Positions 1 through 9,223 of a stretch of DNA of 64,000 nucleotides are shown here, in pieces (the stretch's first letter is position 1; every line of letters starts with the position of its first letter). Location of the stretch: positions 62,001-126,000 of the forward strand of contig JAMLHJ010000009.1 in NCBI GenBank assembly GCA_023957245.1. Reading direction: 5' to 3'. A model generated the notes under the pieces. That model ran no database searches, had not been told where the DNA came from, and saw nothing but the letters and a program-made list of their open reading frames with translations. A program made the position numbers and the translations under genes. Source of the DNA: Chitinophagales bacterium (GTDB lineage Bacteria > Bacteroidota > Bacteroidia > Chitinophagales > JADIYW01).

Positions 1-184
1 TGTGCGCAACTAGCAGTATCACACCCAAACCAATCAACACTGCCCCTATTATGCTGAATAGTATAAATGCGATATTGGGGTTTGCCTTACTTTTAGATTT
101 ATAATACGCTCGAATATCATTTCCAACTTCAGCTGAAATAACACCCTTTTCTTGCAGTATATTTAAATCTTTTTCGATACTCAT
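1..184 (-). CDS. DUF2157 membrane protein, N-terminal fragment
   Basis: This is the first 61 codons of a minus-strand gene that continues past the left edge of the window. The translation starts MSIEKDLNILQEKGVISAEV, followed by an Asp-Ile-Arg-Ala-Tyr-Tyr segment and then a hydrophobic helix from about residue 39 (FILFSIIGAVLIGLGVILLV). A short N-terminal helical region leading into a membrane segment that begins with FxxxGaxLiGlGvill is the hallmark of DUF2157 (predicted multi-pass membrane proteins of unknown function). The ATG abuts the stop codon of the GH5 gene with no base between them, so the two are probably co-transcribed and translationally coupled. The family is recognised from the N terminus only, because the rest lies outside the window. 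Confidence 0.7.
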   Translation of the reverse strand, partial: MSIEKDLNILQEKGVISAEVGNDIRAYYKSKSKANPNIAFILFSIIGAVLIGLGVILLVAH

Positions 185-1684
185 CTATGATTCAATTCTG
201 ATTTCGTATTTACCATACACTTTAAAAGTAGCGACATAGCCACCCTCCACCTTATTTAAAAGTATCATTTCAAAATTTGAACCGCCAATAACAGGTTTTC
301 CTATCCAATCTGGAATCCATACTTCTGTTTCTCCCTCTGTTTCAGCTTCAGCAGTCAATTGAAAACGACCAGTATTGGTATCACTTGAAAATTTGGCTTG
401 CTTTCCGTGAATAGCTATTGGTCTAGTTCTAGATAAGACTTTCAGAAAAATATCATTTCTTACTCCAGTATATTGCCCTAATGCATTCAACTCCATCAGA
501 TGTAAAGATTTGTCTTCATAATTTCCATTCCATTCTACTCCGTGAGGATCGCCAGGAGCTTGTGCCCACTGCCAATAGGTACTACCCATCAAATATTTAT
601 CTTCTTGCTGAGCAAATCTTTTTACTTTCTCTACTGCTACTGACGGTTCGCTATAAACTCCCCATTCGCCAATAAAACAAGGAGTCTGATAAGAATCTGC
701 CAATCCTTTGTACAAAGAAAAACCTTGTTCTATTGTCAAAATATTAGAAATGACTTCAAAATAATTATGAGGTGCAAAAACAATATTTTTATCATAAGTA
801 AAATTAGCTCCAGAGACTGACGGAATTTCTTGACCATTAAAAGTTACTGCAGGTTCAAAAAAGACCATTTTAATTTTGAGTCCAGAGTTTAATTCTGTTT
901 GTCGAATTTGAGTAATCAATTTAGAATAAAAATTACTCAATTTTTGATGTTGATCATCTAAGTTTTTATATCCCAAACTCGGTTCATTTATCAAGTCATA
1001 AGCAATCAGATTTTCATGTTCGCCCAGCTCTTTGATTAAAAATATCCATGCAGTTATCAATGCATCCTGAATACCATCTTTATTGTCCCAAAGATTTTGC
1101 CACGCATGAAAAACTGCAGGTGTAGATTCTCTTGTTCCTGTCTGGCTACATACAGACGCACCATCAGTAAGACATGCCCATTGAGGTGCACCATCCCAAC
1201 CTTTTTGAGGATATGGACAATTATCGTCCGCTGTACTGAAAATAAATCTAGAATAAGCATCTTGGTGTAAATCCAAAATAACATCTATACCATATTTCTC
1301 AGCATCTCTAATTGTTTGCGATATTTTCTGGATATAATCTTGATTATACTTTCCCCTTTCTGGCTCCAATTGACTCCAATTGAATAACAAACGAATACAA
1401 TTAAACCCATAACTAGACATTATCTTGAATTGCTCAATGTCATGTTGAGCAGTTGCTGGTGCATTTACATTGCCTTGCCAATAATCTCCCAATACATTAT
1501 AATTGGCTCCTCTAAGTATAATTCGCCTCCCTTGATGATCAAAAATACCAGGTTGAAATCCTCTTTTAGAATAATATTTTCCCACTTGATATTCAATTTG
1601 AGGGGAAGAAGATTTCTCCTTTTTACAAGAATTTACAAAAACAAACAAGCTTATTAACAATATGCTAGCAAAAATTCTATTCAT
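185..1684 (-). CDS. GH5-family glycoside hydrolase lipoprotein, endoglycosylceramidase-like
   Basis: 499 residues. The N terminus is a lipoprotein signal peptide with a candidate lipid-anchored Cys20 followed by Lys-Lys (FVNSCKK), so the enzyme is probably anchored to a membrane facing outward. The catalytic part is a GH5 (clan GH-A) TIM barrel. The acid/base Glu is E234 in DLINEPSLG, and the nucleophile is probably E340 in FIGEWGVYSEP. The segment LDLHQDAYSR near residues 137-146 is typical of the endoglycosylceramidase and related branch rather than of classical cellulases. A small beta domain follows from about residue 420. The expected activity is hydrolysis of a beta-glycosidic bond in a glycolipid or other beta-glucoside; the substrate is inferred, not proven. 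The gene is transcribed toward the DUF2157 gene, which starts at the next base. The neighbouring TonB receptor is divergent. Family assignment is firm, exact specificity is not. Confidence 0.85.
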   Translation of the reverse strand: MNRIFASILLISLFVFVNSCKKEKSSSPQIEYQVGKYYSKRGFQPGIFDHQGRRIILRGANYNVLGDYWQGNVNAPATAQHDIEQFKIMSSYGFNCIRLLFNWSQLEPERGKYNQDYIQKISQTIRDAEKYGIDVILDLHQDAYSRFIFSTADDNCPYPQKGWDGAPQWACLTDGASVCSQTGTRESTPAVFHAWQNLWDNKDGIQDALITAWIFLIKELGEHENLIAYDLINEPSLGYKNLDDQHQKLSNFYSKLITQIRQTELNSGLKIKMVFFEPAVTFNGQEIPSVSGANFTYDKNIVFAPHNYFEVISNILTIEQGFSLYKGLADSYQTPCFIGEWGVYSEPSVAVEKVKRFAQQEDKYLMGSTYWQWAQAPGDPHGVEWNGNYEDKSLHLMELNALGQYTGVRNDIFLKVLSRTRPIAIHGKQAKFSSDTNTGRFQLTAEAETEGETEVWIPDWIGKPVIGGSNFEMILLNKVEGGYVATFKVYGKYEIRIES

Positions 1685-1758
1685 AGACTATTATTTATTT
1701 AATACATAAAGATAAACTTTATAAATTTTAGTAATTGTCAAAAAACAAATCTTCTCTC

Positions 1759-1788
1759 TTTGATTATATTGATTTAATGTTAAATTTG
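1759..1788 (+). promoter_or_regulatory. Bacteroidota-type promoter of the TonB receptor gene
   Basis: A TTTG (-33-like, 1759-1762), an 18-base spacer and TAAATTTG (-7 box, 1781-1788) match the Bacteroidota consensus TTTG/TTG-N18-21-TAnnTTTG. Transcription would start near 1794, giving a leader of about 15 bases before the ATG at 1811. Assigned by pattern only. Confidence 0.5.
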
Positions 1789-1810
1789 GGTATAGTCTAA
1801 ATTAACTAAA

Positions 1811-4800
1811 ATGAAAAAAGCAATACTCTTTTTATTCGTTCTAAGCATATCTTTAAATGCATTTGCCCAAATCACAATAGTCGGTAAAGTAACAGATAAT
1901 TCCAAAGAGCCTTTAATTGGCGCCAATGTTTTATTTAAAGAAACAGGGCAAGGAACTATCACAGATTACGAAGGGAATTTTTCATTAGTCATCAATAAAA
2001 AACCTCCTTTTCAACTCAATATCTCCTATTTAGGCTATCAAACTAAAGATATTAATATCAATGCATCTATCAACAATCTAACTATTGTGCTTGATGAAGA
2101 AAGTTCTATACTGAATGAAGTCGTGGTATCGGCTTCGAGAGTAGAAGAAAAGATACTTGAATCGCCTGTTACAATAGAAAAATTGGACTTACAAACTATC
2201 AAAACATCTGCATCTCCAGACTTCTTTGAACAGATGACTAAGCTCAAAGGAGTTACCACTGCTGCAGGTTCTATGACTTTCAATGCCATTAATACTAGAG
2301 GTTTTGGAGGTGTTACTAATAATAGATTTGTTCAGTTGGTAGATGGTATAGACAATTCTGCCCCATTATTGAATTTTCCTTTAGGCAATTTGATAGGTCT
2401 TGGTGAAACAGATATAAAAAATATAGAATTAGTGCCTGGAGCAGCATCAGCATTATATGGACCTAATGCTTTCAATGGAATCATGATAATGAATAGCAAA
2501 AGCCCTTTTGACTATGAAGGATTGACTGTTTCTGCTAAAGTTGGATTTTCTTCTTCAAGTCAAGAACGCACAAGTGGTAATAGTGGCAAAGCACATCCTT
2601 TATATGGTGCAGATATCAGATATGCTAAAACTTTTGGCAAGTTTGGTTTTAAAGTAACAGGTAGCTATTTTGGTGCAACAGATTGGTTGGCAAATGATTA
2701 TAAAACAGATTTAGTCACCAGACAAACCTATAACAAAGACACTTATGTTGATCCAGTAACAGGAGAAAAAGTATTTGGAGACAGACCTTTTGATTTCAAT
2801 GGTACAAATACTTATGGAGATGAAGGTGTTTTGGCAAATGTGCCATTGGGAGAATTACCCGTATTGGATCCTGCGACAGCACAGTTATTTACAGATATGA
2901 TATCTTCTGATGAATCCTTCCAAATGCTGTTTACTAGTCAGGAAGAAGCCAAAAAATTTATTACTAAAAACTTTGAATATTTACCGACTATCGGAATAAG
3001 AAGGACAGGGTTGACAGAAGAAGAATTATTAAATAGCAGAAAAGCTTCTAGTATAAAAGGTGGAGCATCATTACACTACAAACCTTTAGATGATATTGAA
3101 TTGAGTTATGCTTTCAGAATGGGTTCTGGCAACTCAGTTTATCAAGGTTCTGAAAGATTTGTCCTCAAAAATTTCTATGCATTTTCTAATAAAATAGAAG
3201 CTATAGGAAAAAATTTCATGGTCAGATCCTATATGACTCAGACCAATGCAGGTGATTCATATAATTTGACAGCATTAGGAAGTTATGCATTAGAATTGAT
3301 GTCTGGGACTGAAGATCAGTGGGCTTCAACTTATCTTGGAAATTTTGTCGCAACTCTAATGACCGAATCTAGATTGACTGGAGTGCGTATAGATAGAATG
3401 AATAGCCGACCTAATCTCATTCGTACAGCTTTTGAAGAAGCAAGACTAGCAGCAGATGCGACTATGCCTGCGAGAGGCACACAAGCATTTCAAGATGCTA
3501 TTGAAACCATCAGAGGTACTTACTTCCAGCATGCTGACCCTAGTAAGGGAATTTTAGGTGGAGCTTCATTTAAAGACAATTCTAGACTTTTCCATACTGA
3601 GGGTACTTATGATTTTTCATCTTTGCTAAAAGATAAAATCAGCATACTTGTCGGAGCCAATCACAGAATGTATAGTCTATTTACTGACGGTACTGTATTC
3701 AATGAAGACCCAGATGGAACAGGAGTCAATTCAAGAATTAAGATTAATGAATTTGGAACATTTGTTCAAGCAACAAAAAAATTATTTCAAGATAGATGGC
3801 GACTATCTGCATCCATCAGATATGACAAAAATGAAAATTTCAAAGGAGTTCTTTCTCCAAGAGTTGCTTCTGTAGTGAGCTTAGGTAAAAATCGCCAACA
3901 CAATATCCGTTCCTCATTTCAAACAGGTTTTAGGAACCCAGATACACAAGCACAGTATATTTATTTCCCTTCATCAAATATAGAGATAGGAGGCACAAAG
4001 AAAAATGCAGAACGCTATGGTCTTCACGAGGGAGGTGCATATTCTAGAGAGTCATTCAATAATTTCAAAGCAAGTTTTTTAAGTGGAAATCCTGATTACA
4101 GTCTTTTAGAAGAAGATTATATGGAATATATCAAACCAGAGAAATTGACTAACGTAGAAATAGGCTATAAAACAGTGATTAAAAATCTTTATATAGACTG
4201 GAATGCTTATTTCAACTGGTATAGAGATTTTATCTCACATGATTATGTTGTTGGGAAAAAAGGAACTAGCCAAAAAGGTGTTCACATCAATGGTTATGAA
4301 GATTTTATTAACTCAGGTGGACAGAAAGAGCCTTCTGTATTTTATGCATATACTAATATGAAAGAAAAAGTAAAATCTTGGGGTACAGCAATTGGTTTAA
4401 ATTACAAGGCCAAAAAAGGATTCAATATCAGAGGTAACTATAATTACATGGATTACAAAGCTGATAAAAGTCGTGAAAGAGATGGAGTGGATTTCAACTC
4501 ACCTAATCACATGTTTAACATCGGTGTAGGAAATGAAAACATCAGCAATTCAAATATTGGCTTTGATGTCAGTTACAGATGGCAAAGTGATATGCAGTGG
4601 TTTGCAAGCTTTGGAAATGGACTGGTTGAAGCATTTGGAACTTTGGATGCAGCTCTTTCCTATCAATTGAAAAAATATAATACAGTATTCAAAATAGGAG
4701 GAACCAACCTTATCGGGTCTGATTATCGTTCTATTATTGGAGGGCCATATATAGGCAAAACTTTCTTTGCAGGTATCACTTATGACGGCAGTATTTTAGG

Positions 4801-4819
4801 TGGTAGCAAAAAGAAATAA
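1811..4819 (+). CDS. TonB-dependent outer-membrane receptor
   Basis: 1002 residues. A signal peptide (MKKAILFLFVLSISLNAFA) is followed by a carboxypeptidase-D regulatory-like beta-sandwich at about residues 22-100 (VGKVTDNSKEPLIGANVLF ... TDYEGNFSL ... ISYLGYQ). The segment LNEVVVSASRVEEKILESPV then leads into the TonB plug, where PGAASALYGPNAFNGIM is diagnostic. The rest is a 22-strand-type barrel. The protein imports a ligand across the outer membrane using TonB energy; the ligand cannot be deduced. No SusD-like lipoprotein lies next to it, which argues against a classical SusCD glycan pair. The C terminus is odd: after the last strand (FFAGITYDG) it ends in SILGGSKKK rather than in an aromatic residue. 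It has its own promoter-like box upstream and a hairpin just after the stop. Confidence 0.93.
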   Translation: MKKAILFLFVLSISLNAFAQITIVGKVTDNSKEPLIGANVLFKETGQGTITDYEGNFSLVINKKPPFQLNISYLGYQTKDININASINNLTIVLDEESSILNEVVVSASRVEEKILESPVTIEKLDLQTIKTSASPDFFEQMTKLKGVTTAAGSMTFNAINTRGFGGVTNNRFVQLVDGIDNSAPLLNFPLGNLIGLGETDIKNIELVPGAASALYGPNAFNGIMIMNSKSPFDYEGLTVSAKVGFSSSSQERTSGNSGKAHPLYGADIRYAKTFGKFGFKVTGSYFGATDWLANDYKTDLVTRQTYNKDTYVDPVTGEKVFGDRPFDFNGTNTYGDEGVLANVPLGELPVLDPATAQLFTDMISSDESFQMLFTSQEEAKKFITKNFEYLPTIGIRRTGLTEEELLNSRKASSIKGGASLHYKPLDDIELSYAFRMGSGNSVYQGSERFVLKNFYAFSNKIEAIGKNFMVRSYMTQTNAGDSYNLTALGSYALELMSGTEDQWASTYLGNFVATLMTESRLTGVRIDRMNSRPNLIRTAFEEARLAADATMPARGTQAFQDAIETIRGTYFQHADPSKGILGGASFKDNSRLFHTEGTYDFSSLLKDKISILVGANHRMYSLFTDGTVFNEDPDGTGVNSRIKINEFGTFVQATKKLFQDRWRLSASIRYDKNENFKGVLSPRVASVVSLGKNRQHNIRSSFQTGFRNPDTQAQYIYFPSSNIEIGGTKKNAERYGLHEGGAYSRESFNNFKASFLSGNPDYSLLEEDYMEYIKPEKLTNVEIGYKTVIKNLYIDWNAYFNWYRDFISHDYVVGKKGTSQKGVHINGYEDFINSGGQKEPSVFYAYTNMKEKVKSWGTAIGLNYKAKKGFNIRGNYNYMDYKADKSRERDGVDFNSPNHMFNIGVGNENISNSNIGFDVSYRWQSDMQWFASFGNGLVEAFGTLDAALSYQLKKYNTVFKIGGTNLIGSDYRSIIGGPYIGKTFFAGITYDGSILGGSKKK

Positions 4820-4851
4820 TCTTTTATTTGACCACCTTAGGCATATTAAAC

Positions 4852-4885
4852 TAACACCCATCAACTGTATCTCAGATGGGTGTTA
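4852..4885. terminator. Hairpin between convergent genes
   Basis: A perfect 11-bp stem, TAACACCCATC (4852-4862) with GATGGGTGTTA (4875-4885), has a 12-base loop. It lies between the convergent stops of the TonB receptor (4819) and the phosphatase gene (4908), so it may end both transcripts. The following T-run is short (AATTTAT), so termination efficiency is uncertain. Confidence 0.65.
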
Positions 4886-4907
4886 AATTTATAACAACAA
4901 AATAGGA

Positions 4908-6152
4908 TTAAAAAAATCGTCCAATCAAGACACTCACATCGTCTGAAAAATCCCTATTACCCTTATAATCAATCAAATGAGCATACAAATGCTTCACTAA
5001 ATCATCGCTACTTTGATGAATATTAGCTTCTAAAAAATGAGCTAATCTTTCTTCTCCATACATTTCAGAAGAATTATTCTCTAATTCTGTCAAGCCATCA
5101 GTATAGCAAAAGACTGTAGCATTAGGTTTAAGTTTAATCTTCTGCGTGTGAACAATTGGGATATGTTCTAGGATACCCAACAATGCACAACCTTTATCCA
5201 AGCGAATAAATTCACCATTATTGTATAAAAATGGAGGATTATGACCTGCATTCAGATAGGTTAATTCATGTGTTAAAAGATTATACTTGGCAATGAATAA
5301 AGTAATAAATTTTTCACCATTTGTAATATTGAGAATTTTCTCATTGAGTCTATCCACCAAGGCTCTTCCATTGTCCAATTCTATAGGTGGACTAGCATTC
5401 AAATAGGCTTGAAGATTGGCCATTACCAAAGCAGCGGATACTCCTTTGCCAGATATATCACCTAAACAAAATATAAATTCATCTTTATTAATATTAATGA
5501 CATCATAATAATCACCTCCAATATTTCTATGTGGCAAATATAATCCAGCAAATTCATAAAGATGATTTTTAGGCAGTTTCTTAGGTATTAACATCCCTTG
5601 AATCTTAGATGCTAATTCCAATTCCTTCTTCATTTCATTATCTTCCAACTCCTTTTCTAACAATCGCTTATTTTCAATTGCCATCACTATGATATTTGTT
5701 ATTACCTGTGCATACTGAATCAAATAATCTTCATTACCTGTTTCATTATTTTTGAGTTGACCTATTAATGCTACTGAAACTGCTACATCATCAAGATATA
5801 CAGGTAAAACATATTGATATCCACCAATTTTAATTATATCACCATCATCTATCTTTGAATTATACTTATATTTTAATGCGACTGGCAAATCAATTTTAAT
5901 TTCTGGACTCAACTCCTTTTGCATGCTAGAAGCAATGCTCCACCCATCTTGATAATGATATAAAACAAAATCATCAATACCTAGAAACGATGTCAAACAG
6001 ATTTTATAATAATCGTACAGTTTCGTTACTTCTATGCCAGTATTAATAGCATTAGTGATCTCATAGATACTAGCCATGTGTTTATGCTTGGAAAACAATC
6101 TTGCTTCCAAATCATCCAATCTATCTTGTATATTGACAACATCAATAGGCAT
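4908..6152 (-). CDS. GAF-linked SpoIIE/RsbU-type PP2C serine phosphatase
   Basis: 414 residues, cytoplasmic, no membrane segment. Residues about 25-160 look like a GAF-type sensor (AINTGIEVTKLYDYY ... ITNIIVMAIENKRLLEKE). A short helical linker (about 160-185) ends in the LASKIQGMLIPKKLP motif that opens SpoIIE phosphatases. The catalytic metal-binding motifs are GGDYYDV (212-218), GDISGKG (231-237), LNAGHNPP and YTDGLTE. Such enzymes usually dephosphorylate an anti-sigma-factor antagonist in a partner-switching pathway. The matching kinase-like ATPase and STAS protein are not adjacent, although an anti-sigma-type ATPase is encoded at 61135. The response regulator gene lies 86 bases upstream on the same strand, suggesting a shared signalling module. 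Confidence 0.9.
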   Translation of the reverse strand: MPIDVVNIQDRLDDLEARLFSKHKHMASIYEITNAINTGIEVTKLYDYYKICLTSFLGIDDFVLYHYQDGWSIASSMQKELSPEIKIDLPVALKYKYNSKIDDGDIIKIGGYQYVLPVYLDDVAVSVALIGQLKNNETGNEDYLIQYAQVITNIIVMAIENKRLLEKELEDNEMKKELELASKIQGMLIPKKLPKNHLYEFAGLYLPHRNIGGDYYDVININKDEFIFCLGDISGKGVSAALVMANLQAYLNASPPIELDNGRALVDRLNEKILNITNGEKFITLFIAKYNLLTHELTYLNAGHNPPFLYNNGEFIRLDKGCALLGILEHIPIVHTQKIKLKPNATVFCYTDGLTELENNSSEMYGEERLAHFLEANIHQSSDDLVKHLYAHLIDYKGNRDFSDDVSVLIGRFF

Positions 6153-6238
6153 ACAACTCCGAGTAATATCTTGTTAAGATAAAAAAATATATTGACTAAT
6201 AAGAGAAGGATTCAAAAACCCATCAAAAATACCATTCT

Positions 6239-6886
6239 TTAGTTAGTCATACCATTATTAATAGCGAACAATATCATCTCAGAAGAAGAGTTCAGGTTGA
6301 GTTTCTTCATGATATTTTTCTTATGAGTATATACAGTATGAAGGCTCAAGAAAAGTTGAGAAGCAATATCTTTGGCTGAAAGACCTTTTGCTGTCAATTG
6401 AATAATCTCTACCTCTCTCAAAGAAAGTGGGAAAGGCCTACAATCAACATCATTGCCATGAGACATTTTTTTATGAATAATTATATCAATAATTCTATGA
6501 CAAATAAATTTCTCAGATTTTGAAGTTGCCATCAACGCATTAAAAATCTCATCATAGCCACATTCTTTTGTAAGAAAACTAACAGCTCCATAATTCAATG
6601 CCTGAAACACTTGGTCACTATCCGAATTAGAAGAAATAATTAAAATATTGATATTAGGAGATACTTCTTTTAAAAATTTCAAATCTTGAATACTAAAAGA
6701 GCCTTCTTGACCATAGTCTATTGTAACTACATCTGGAATCTCATATTTAACTGCATTTTGTAATTCTTCGGAATTAGAACATTCACCAATGCATTCAAAT
6801 CCATCCAATTTATTAATAACACTATTAATGCCTGCACGAATAAGAAATTGTGCATCAGCAATCATCACTTTAATCTTGTTACTCAT
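6239..6886 (-). CDS. NarL/LuxR-type response regulator
   Basis: 215 residues: an N-terminal receiver domain (about 1-125) and a C-terminal LuxR helix-turn-helix (about 150-212, LSLREVEIIQLTAKGLSAKDIA ... HTVYTHKKNIMKKL). The likely phospho-acceptor is D57 in VVTIDYGQEG, and the conserved Lys is in FLTKECG. The usual acidic pair near the N terminus is reduced to one Asp (IADAQFLIRAG, D11 with Ala next to it). Normal aspartyl phosphorylation may therefore be altered; I recall similar IADxQFL variants in other Bacteroidota regulators. No sensor kinase gene is adjacent. Being upstream of the PP2C phosphatase on the same strand, it may be co-transcribed with it. It presumably binds DNA as a dimer; target genes are unknown. 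Confidence 0.9.
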   Translation of the reverse strand: MSNKIKVMIADAQFLIRAGINSVINKLDGFECIGECSNSEELQNAVKYEIPDVVTIDYGQEGSFSIQDLKFLKEVSPNINILIISSNSDSDQVFQALNYGAVSFLTKECGYDEIFNALMATSKSEKFICHRIIDIIIHKKMSHGNDVDCRPFPLSLREVEIIQLTAKGLSAKDIASQLFLSLHTVYTHKKNIMKKLNLNSSSEMILFAINNGMTN

Positions 6887-7010
6887 TAGAATGAAACTAA
6901 ATTAAGTGTTTTGAATGAAATAAATAAATTTAGTACAACTACAAGGACAAAATTCATAATAATTTGATATTAGAGGATGGGGTTTCATCTTACTCTTCTC
7001 CATGGTTTCA

Positions 7011-7165
7011 GAAGGTGGTTGCTGAGTCTTGTCGAAGCACTCAACCACCAGCGTTTTCACTTCTTCACATTTCCAAACCTTCACATTGTTTCATTATCAA
7101 ACTATTACACAAAGGACGCTAAGTTTTACGCAAAGTTCACGGAGCTCAATGAGGTAATGTGTAAA
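7011..7165. repeat. Dispersed repeat island 1
   Basis: This non-coding stretch between the response regulator and parE carries two repeat types found again in the window. The first is an inverted repeat, GGTGGTTG (7014-7021) with CAACCACC (7042-7049), around a TTGTCGAAGCACT core. Its right part (7040-7058) recurs exactly, inverted, at 62005-62023. The second is a CAAAGGACGCTAAGTTT element (7110-7126) identical to 35006-35022. Short open frames through it are artefacts of the repeats. Confidence 0.75.
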
Positions 7166-7171
7166 TAGACA

Positions 7172-9046
7172 CTACCCTACACTCTCTTCTACTTCCTCAT
7201 TCGCTTTGACTTCGTCTTTCTCTACTTTCAAATTATCAATAATAAACAATTGCCTTTCCATAGAATTGGCGCCCATATAATAAGCGAGCATTTCTTCTAT
7301 CTTAGATTCCTTCTTCATCACCACAGGGTCTAATTGAATATTCTCACCAATAAATTTACCAAACTCACTTGGAGAAATCTCACCCAATCCCTTAAATCGA
7401 GTAATCTCTGGTTTGCCTTTTAATTTGTTGATTGCAGCCAGTTTCTCCTCTTCAGAATAGCAATAAATTGTTTCTTGTTTGTTCCTCACTCTAAAAAGTG
7501 GTGTTTCCAAGATATACAAATGTCCTTTCTTCACCACATCTGGAAAAAATTGCAAGAAAAATGTCAATAATAATAATCTGATATGCATACCATCCACATC
7601 AGCATCTGTTGCTATGACAATACGATTATAACGCAGATTGTCAATATCTTCTTCGATATTCAGCGCATGCTGCAATAAATTGAACTCTTCATTCTGATAA
7701 ACAATCTTTTTTGTCAAACCATAACTATTGAGTGGTTTTCCTTTAAGGCTAAAAACAGCTTGGGTTTCTACATCTCTTGCTTTAGTGATTGAACCACTTG
7801 CTGAATCTCCCTCTGTAATGAACAAAGTAGTTTCAAGATGTCTAGGATGTTTTTCATCATTATAATTCACTCGACAATCTCTCAGTTTTTTGTTATGAAG
7901 ATTGGCTGCTTTTGCTCTTTCACTAGCTATCTTACGCACACCAGCCATATCCTTGCGTTCACGTTCAGATTGTTGAATTCTTTTCAACAAAGCCTCTGCG
8001 ACATTAGGGTTTTTATGAAGATATGGGTCTAATTTTTCTTTAATAAAATCATTGACAAAAGATTTTAAAGACTCACCATCTGGAGACATATTTGTAGAAC
8101 CCAATTTGGTTTTGGTCTGTGATTCAAAAACAGGTTCTTGTACTCGGATAGCAATTGCCGCAATAATAGATTGACGGATATCTGTCGTATCAAAATTCTT
8201 CTTATAAAATTCTCTAATAGTTTTGACTATCGCTTCTCTAAATGCTGCAAGATGTGTCCCTCCTTGAATAGTATATTGACCATTGACAAATGAATAGTAA
8301 TCCTCACCATATTGATTGCCATGCGTCAAAGCTATTTCTATATCTTCACCTTTCAGATGAATAATAGGATACTTCAATTGTCCTTCATCGGTCTTATCAT
8401 CCAATAAGTCCAATAATCCATTTTTTGAAACAAAACGTTTTCCGTTATAATTGATGGTCAATCCCGAATTGAGATATGCATAATATTTGATTTGTTCTTG
8501 AATATACTCCTGCACATAAGTATAATTCTTAAAAATTGTTTTATCTGGGACAAATGAAATCATCGTTCCATTTTTCTCATCTGTCACTTCCAAAGGGCAA
8601 TCTTCAATTAATTCTCCACTTTGAAATATAGCCTTTTTCTTCTGACCATCTCTGATAGAAGTAACAGTAAAAGTAGTAGATAGTGCATTCACAGCTTTTG
8701 TACCTACACCATTCAGACCTACAGATTTCTGGAATGCTTTGGAGTCATATTTACCTCCAGTATTGATTTTTGATACACAATCAATCACCTTACCCAGAGG
8801 AATACCTCGACCATAATCTCGGACATTGACTTTCCCATCTTTCACTTCTACATCAATCTGCTTACCATAACCCATCATGTGCTCATCAATAGAGTTATCT
8901 ACCACCTCTTTCAACAAGACATAAATTCCATCATCGGGAGAAGAACCATCTCCTAACTTACCAATATACATACCTGGACGAATACGGATATGTTCCTTCC
9001 AATCTAATGTCCGTATATTATCTTCTTCGTAAATCGCTTCTGCCAT
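7172..9046 (-). CDS. parE: DNA topoisomerase IV subunit B
   Basis: 624 residues, the ATPase/Toprim subunit of a type IIA topoisomerase that decatenates chromosomes together with ParC. GHKL ATPase motifs are [10 protein letters not shown] (46-55, catalytic E47 and Mg-binding N51), DYGRGIP (77-83) and [11 protein letters not shown] (110-120). The Toprim domain shows [10 protein letters not shown] near residue 413 and [11 protein letters not shown] near 484. The opening [20 protein letters not shown], with a long loop before the ATPase helix, is the Bacteroidota ParE form; GyrB of this group has a shorter loop. A ParC (GyrA-like) gene, which often follows parE in this phylum, is not present: the next DNA downstream is a repeat island and the regulator gene. 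The ATG follows a short AT-rich leader. Confidence 0.93.
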   Translation of the reverse strand: MAEAIYEEDNIRTLDWKEHIRIRPGMYIGKLGDGSSPDDGIYVLLKEVVDNSIDEHMMGYGKQIDVEVKDGKVNVRDYGRGIPLGKVIDCVSKINTGGKYDSKAFQKSVGLNGVGTKAVNALSTTFTVTSIRDGQKKKAIFQSGELIEDCPLEVTDEKNGTMISFVPDKTIFKNYTYVQEYIQEQIKYYAYLNSGLTINYNGKRFVSKNGLLDLLDDKTDEGQLKYPIIHLKGEDIEIALTHGNQYGEDYYSFVNGQYTIQGGTHLAAFREAIVKTIREFYKKNFDTTDIRQSIIAAIAIRVQEPVFESQTKTKLGSTNMSPDGESLKSFVNDFIKEKLDPYLHKNPNVAEALLKRIQQSERERKDMAGVRKIASERAKAANLHNKKLRDCRVNYNDEKHPRHLETTLFITEGDSASGSITKARDVETQAVFSLKGKPLNSYGLTKKIVYQNEEFNLLQHALNIEEDIDNLRYNRIVIATDADVDGMHIRLLLLTFFLQFFPDVVKKGHLYILETPLFRVRNKQETIYCYSEEEKLAAINKLKGKPEITRFKGLGEISPSEFGKFIGENIQLDPVVMKKESKIEEMLAYYMGANSMERQLFIIDNLKVEKDEVKANEEVEESVG

Positions 9047-9223
9047 AACAAAATAAATCCCTTAAATTTACGAATGTATTTGCTGATTCAAGCAGACATT
9101 TTTCCACAATAATGGAATAACACTTAAATCAATGATATAGTAATCAAATATTTTTCATTCAATGAGAAGAAAATTCACTTACTCATCAGAATTCACTTAT
9201 CTTAAATCAAATTTTATTACAGC

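Noticed and set aside
6902-7168. Two short frames on opposite strands in the gap before parE
   Set aside because: Both are made almost entirely of dispersed repeat DNA and have no protein-like features.
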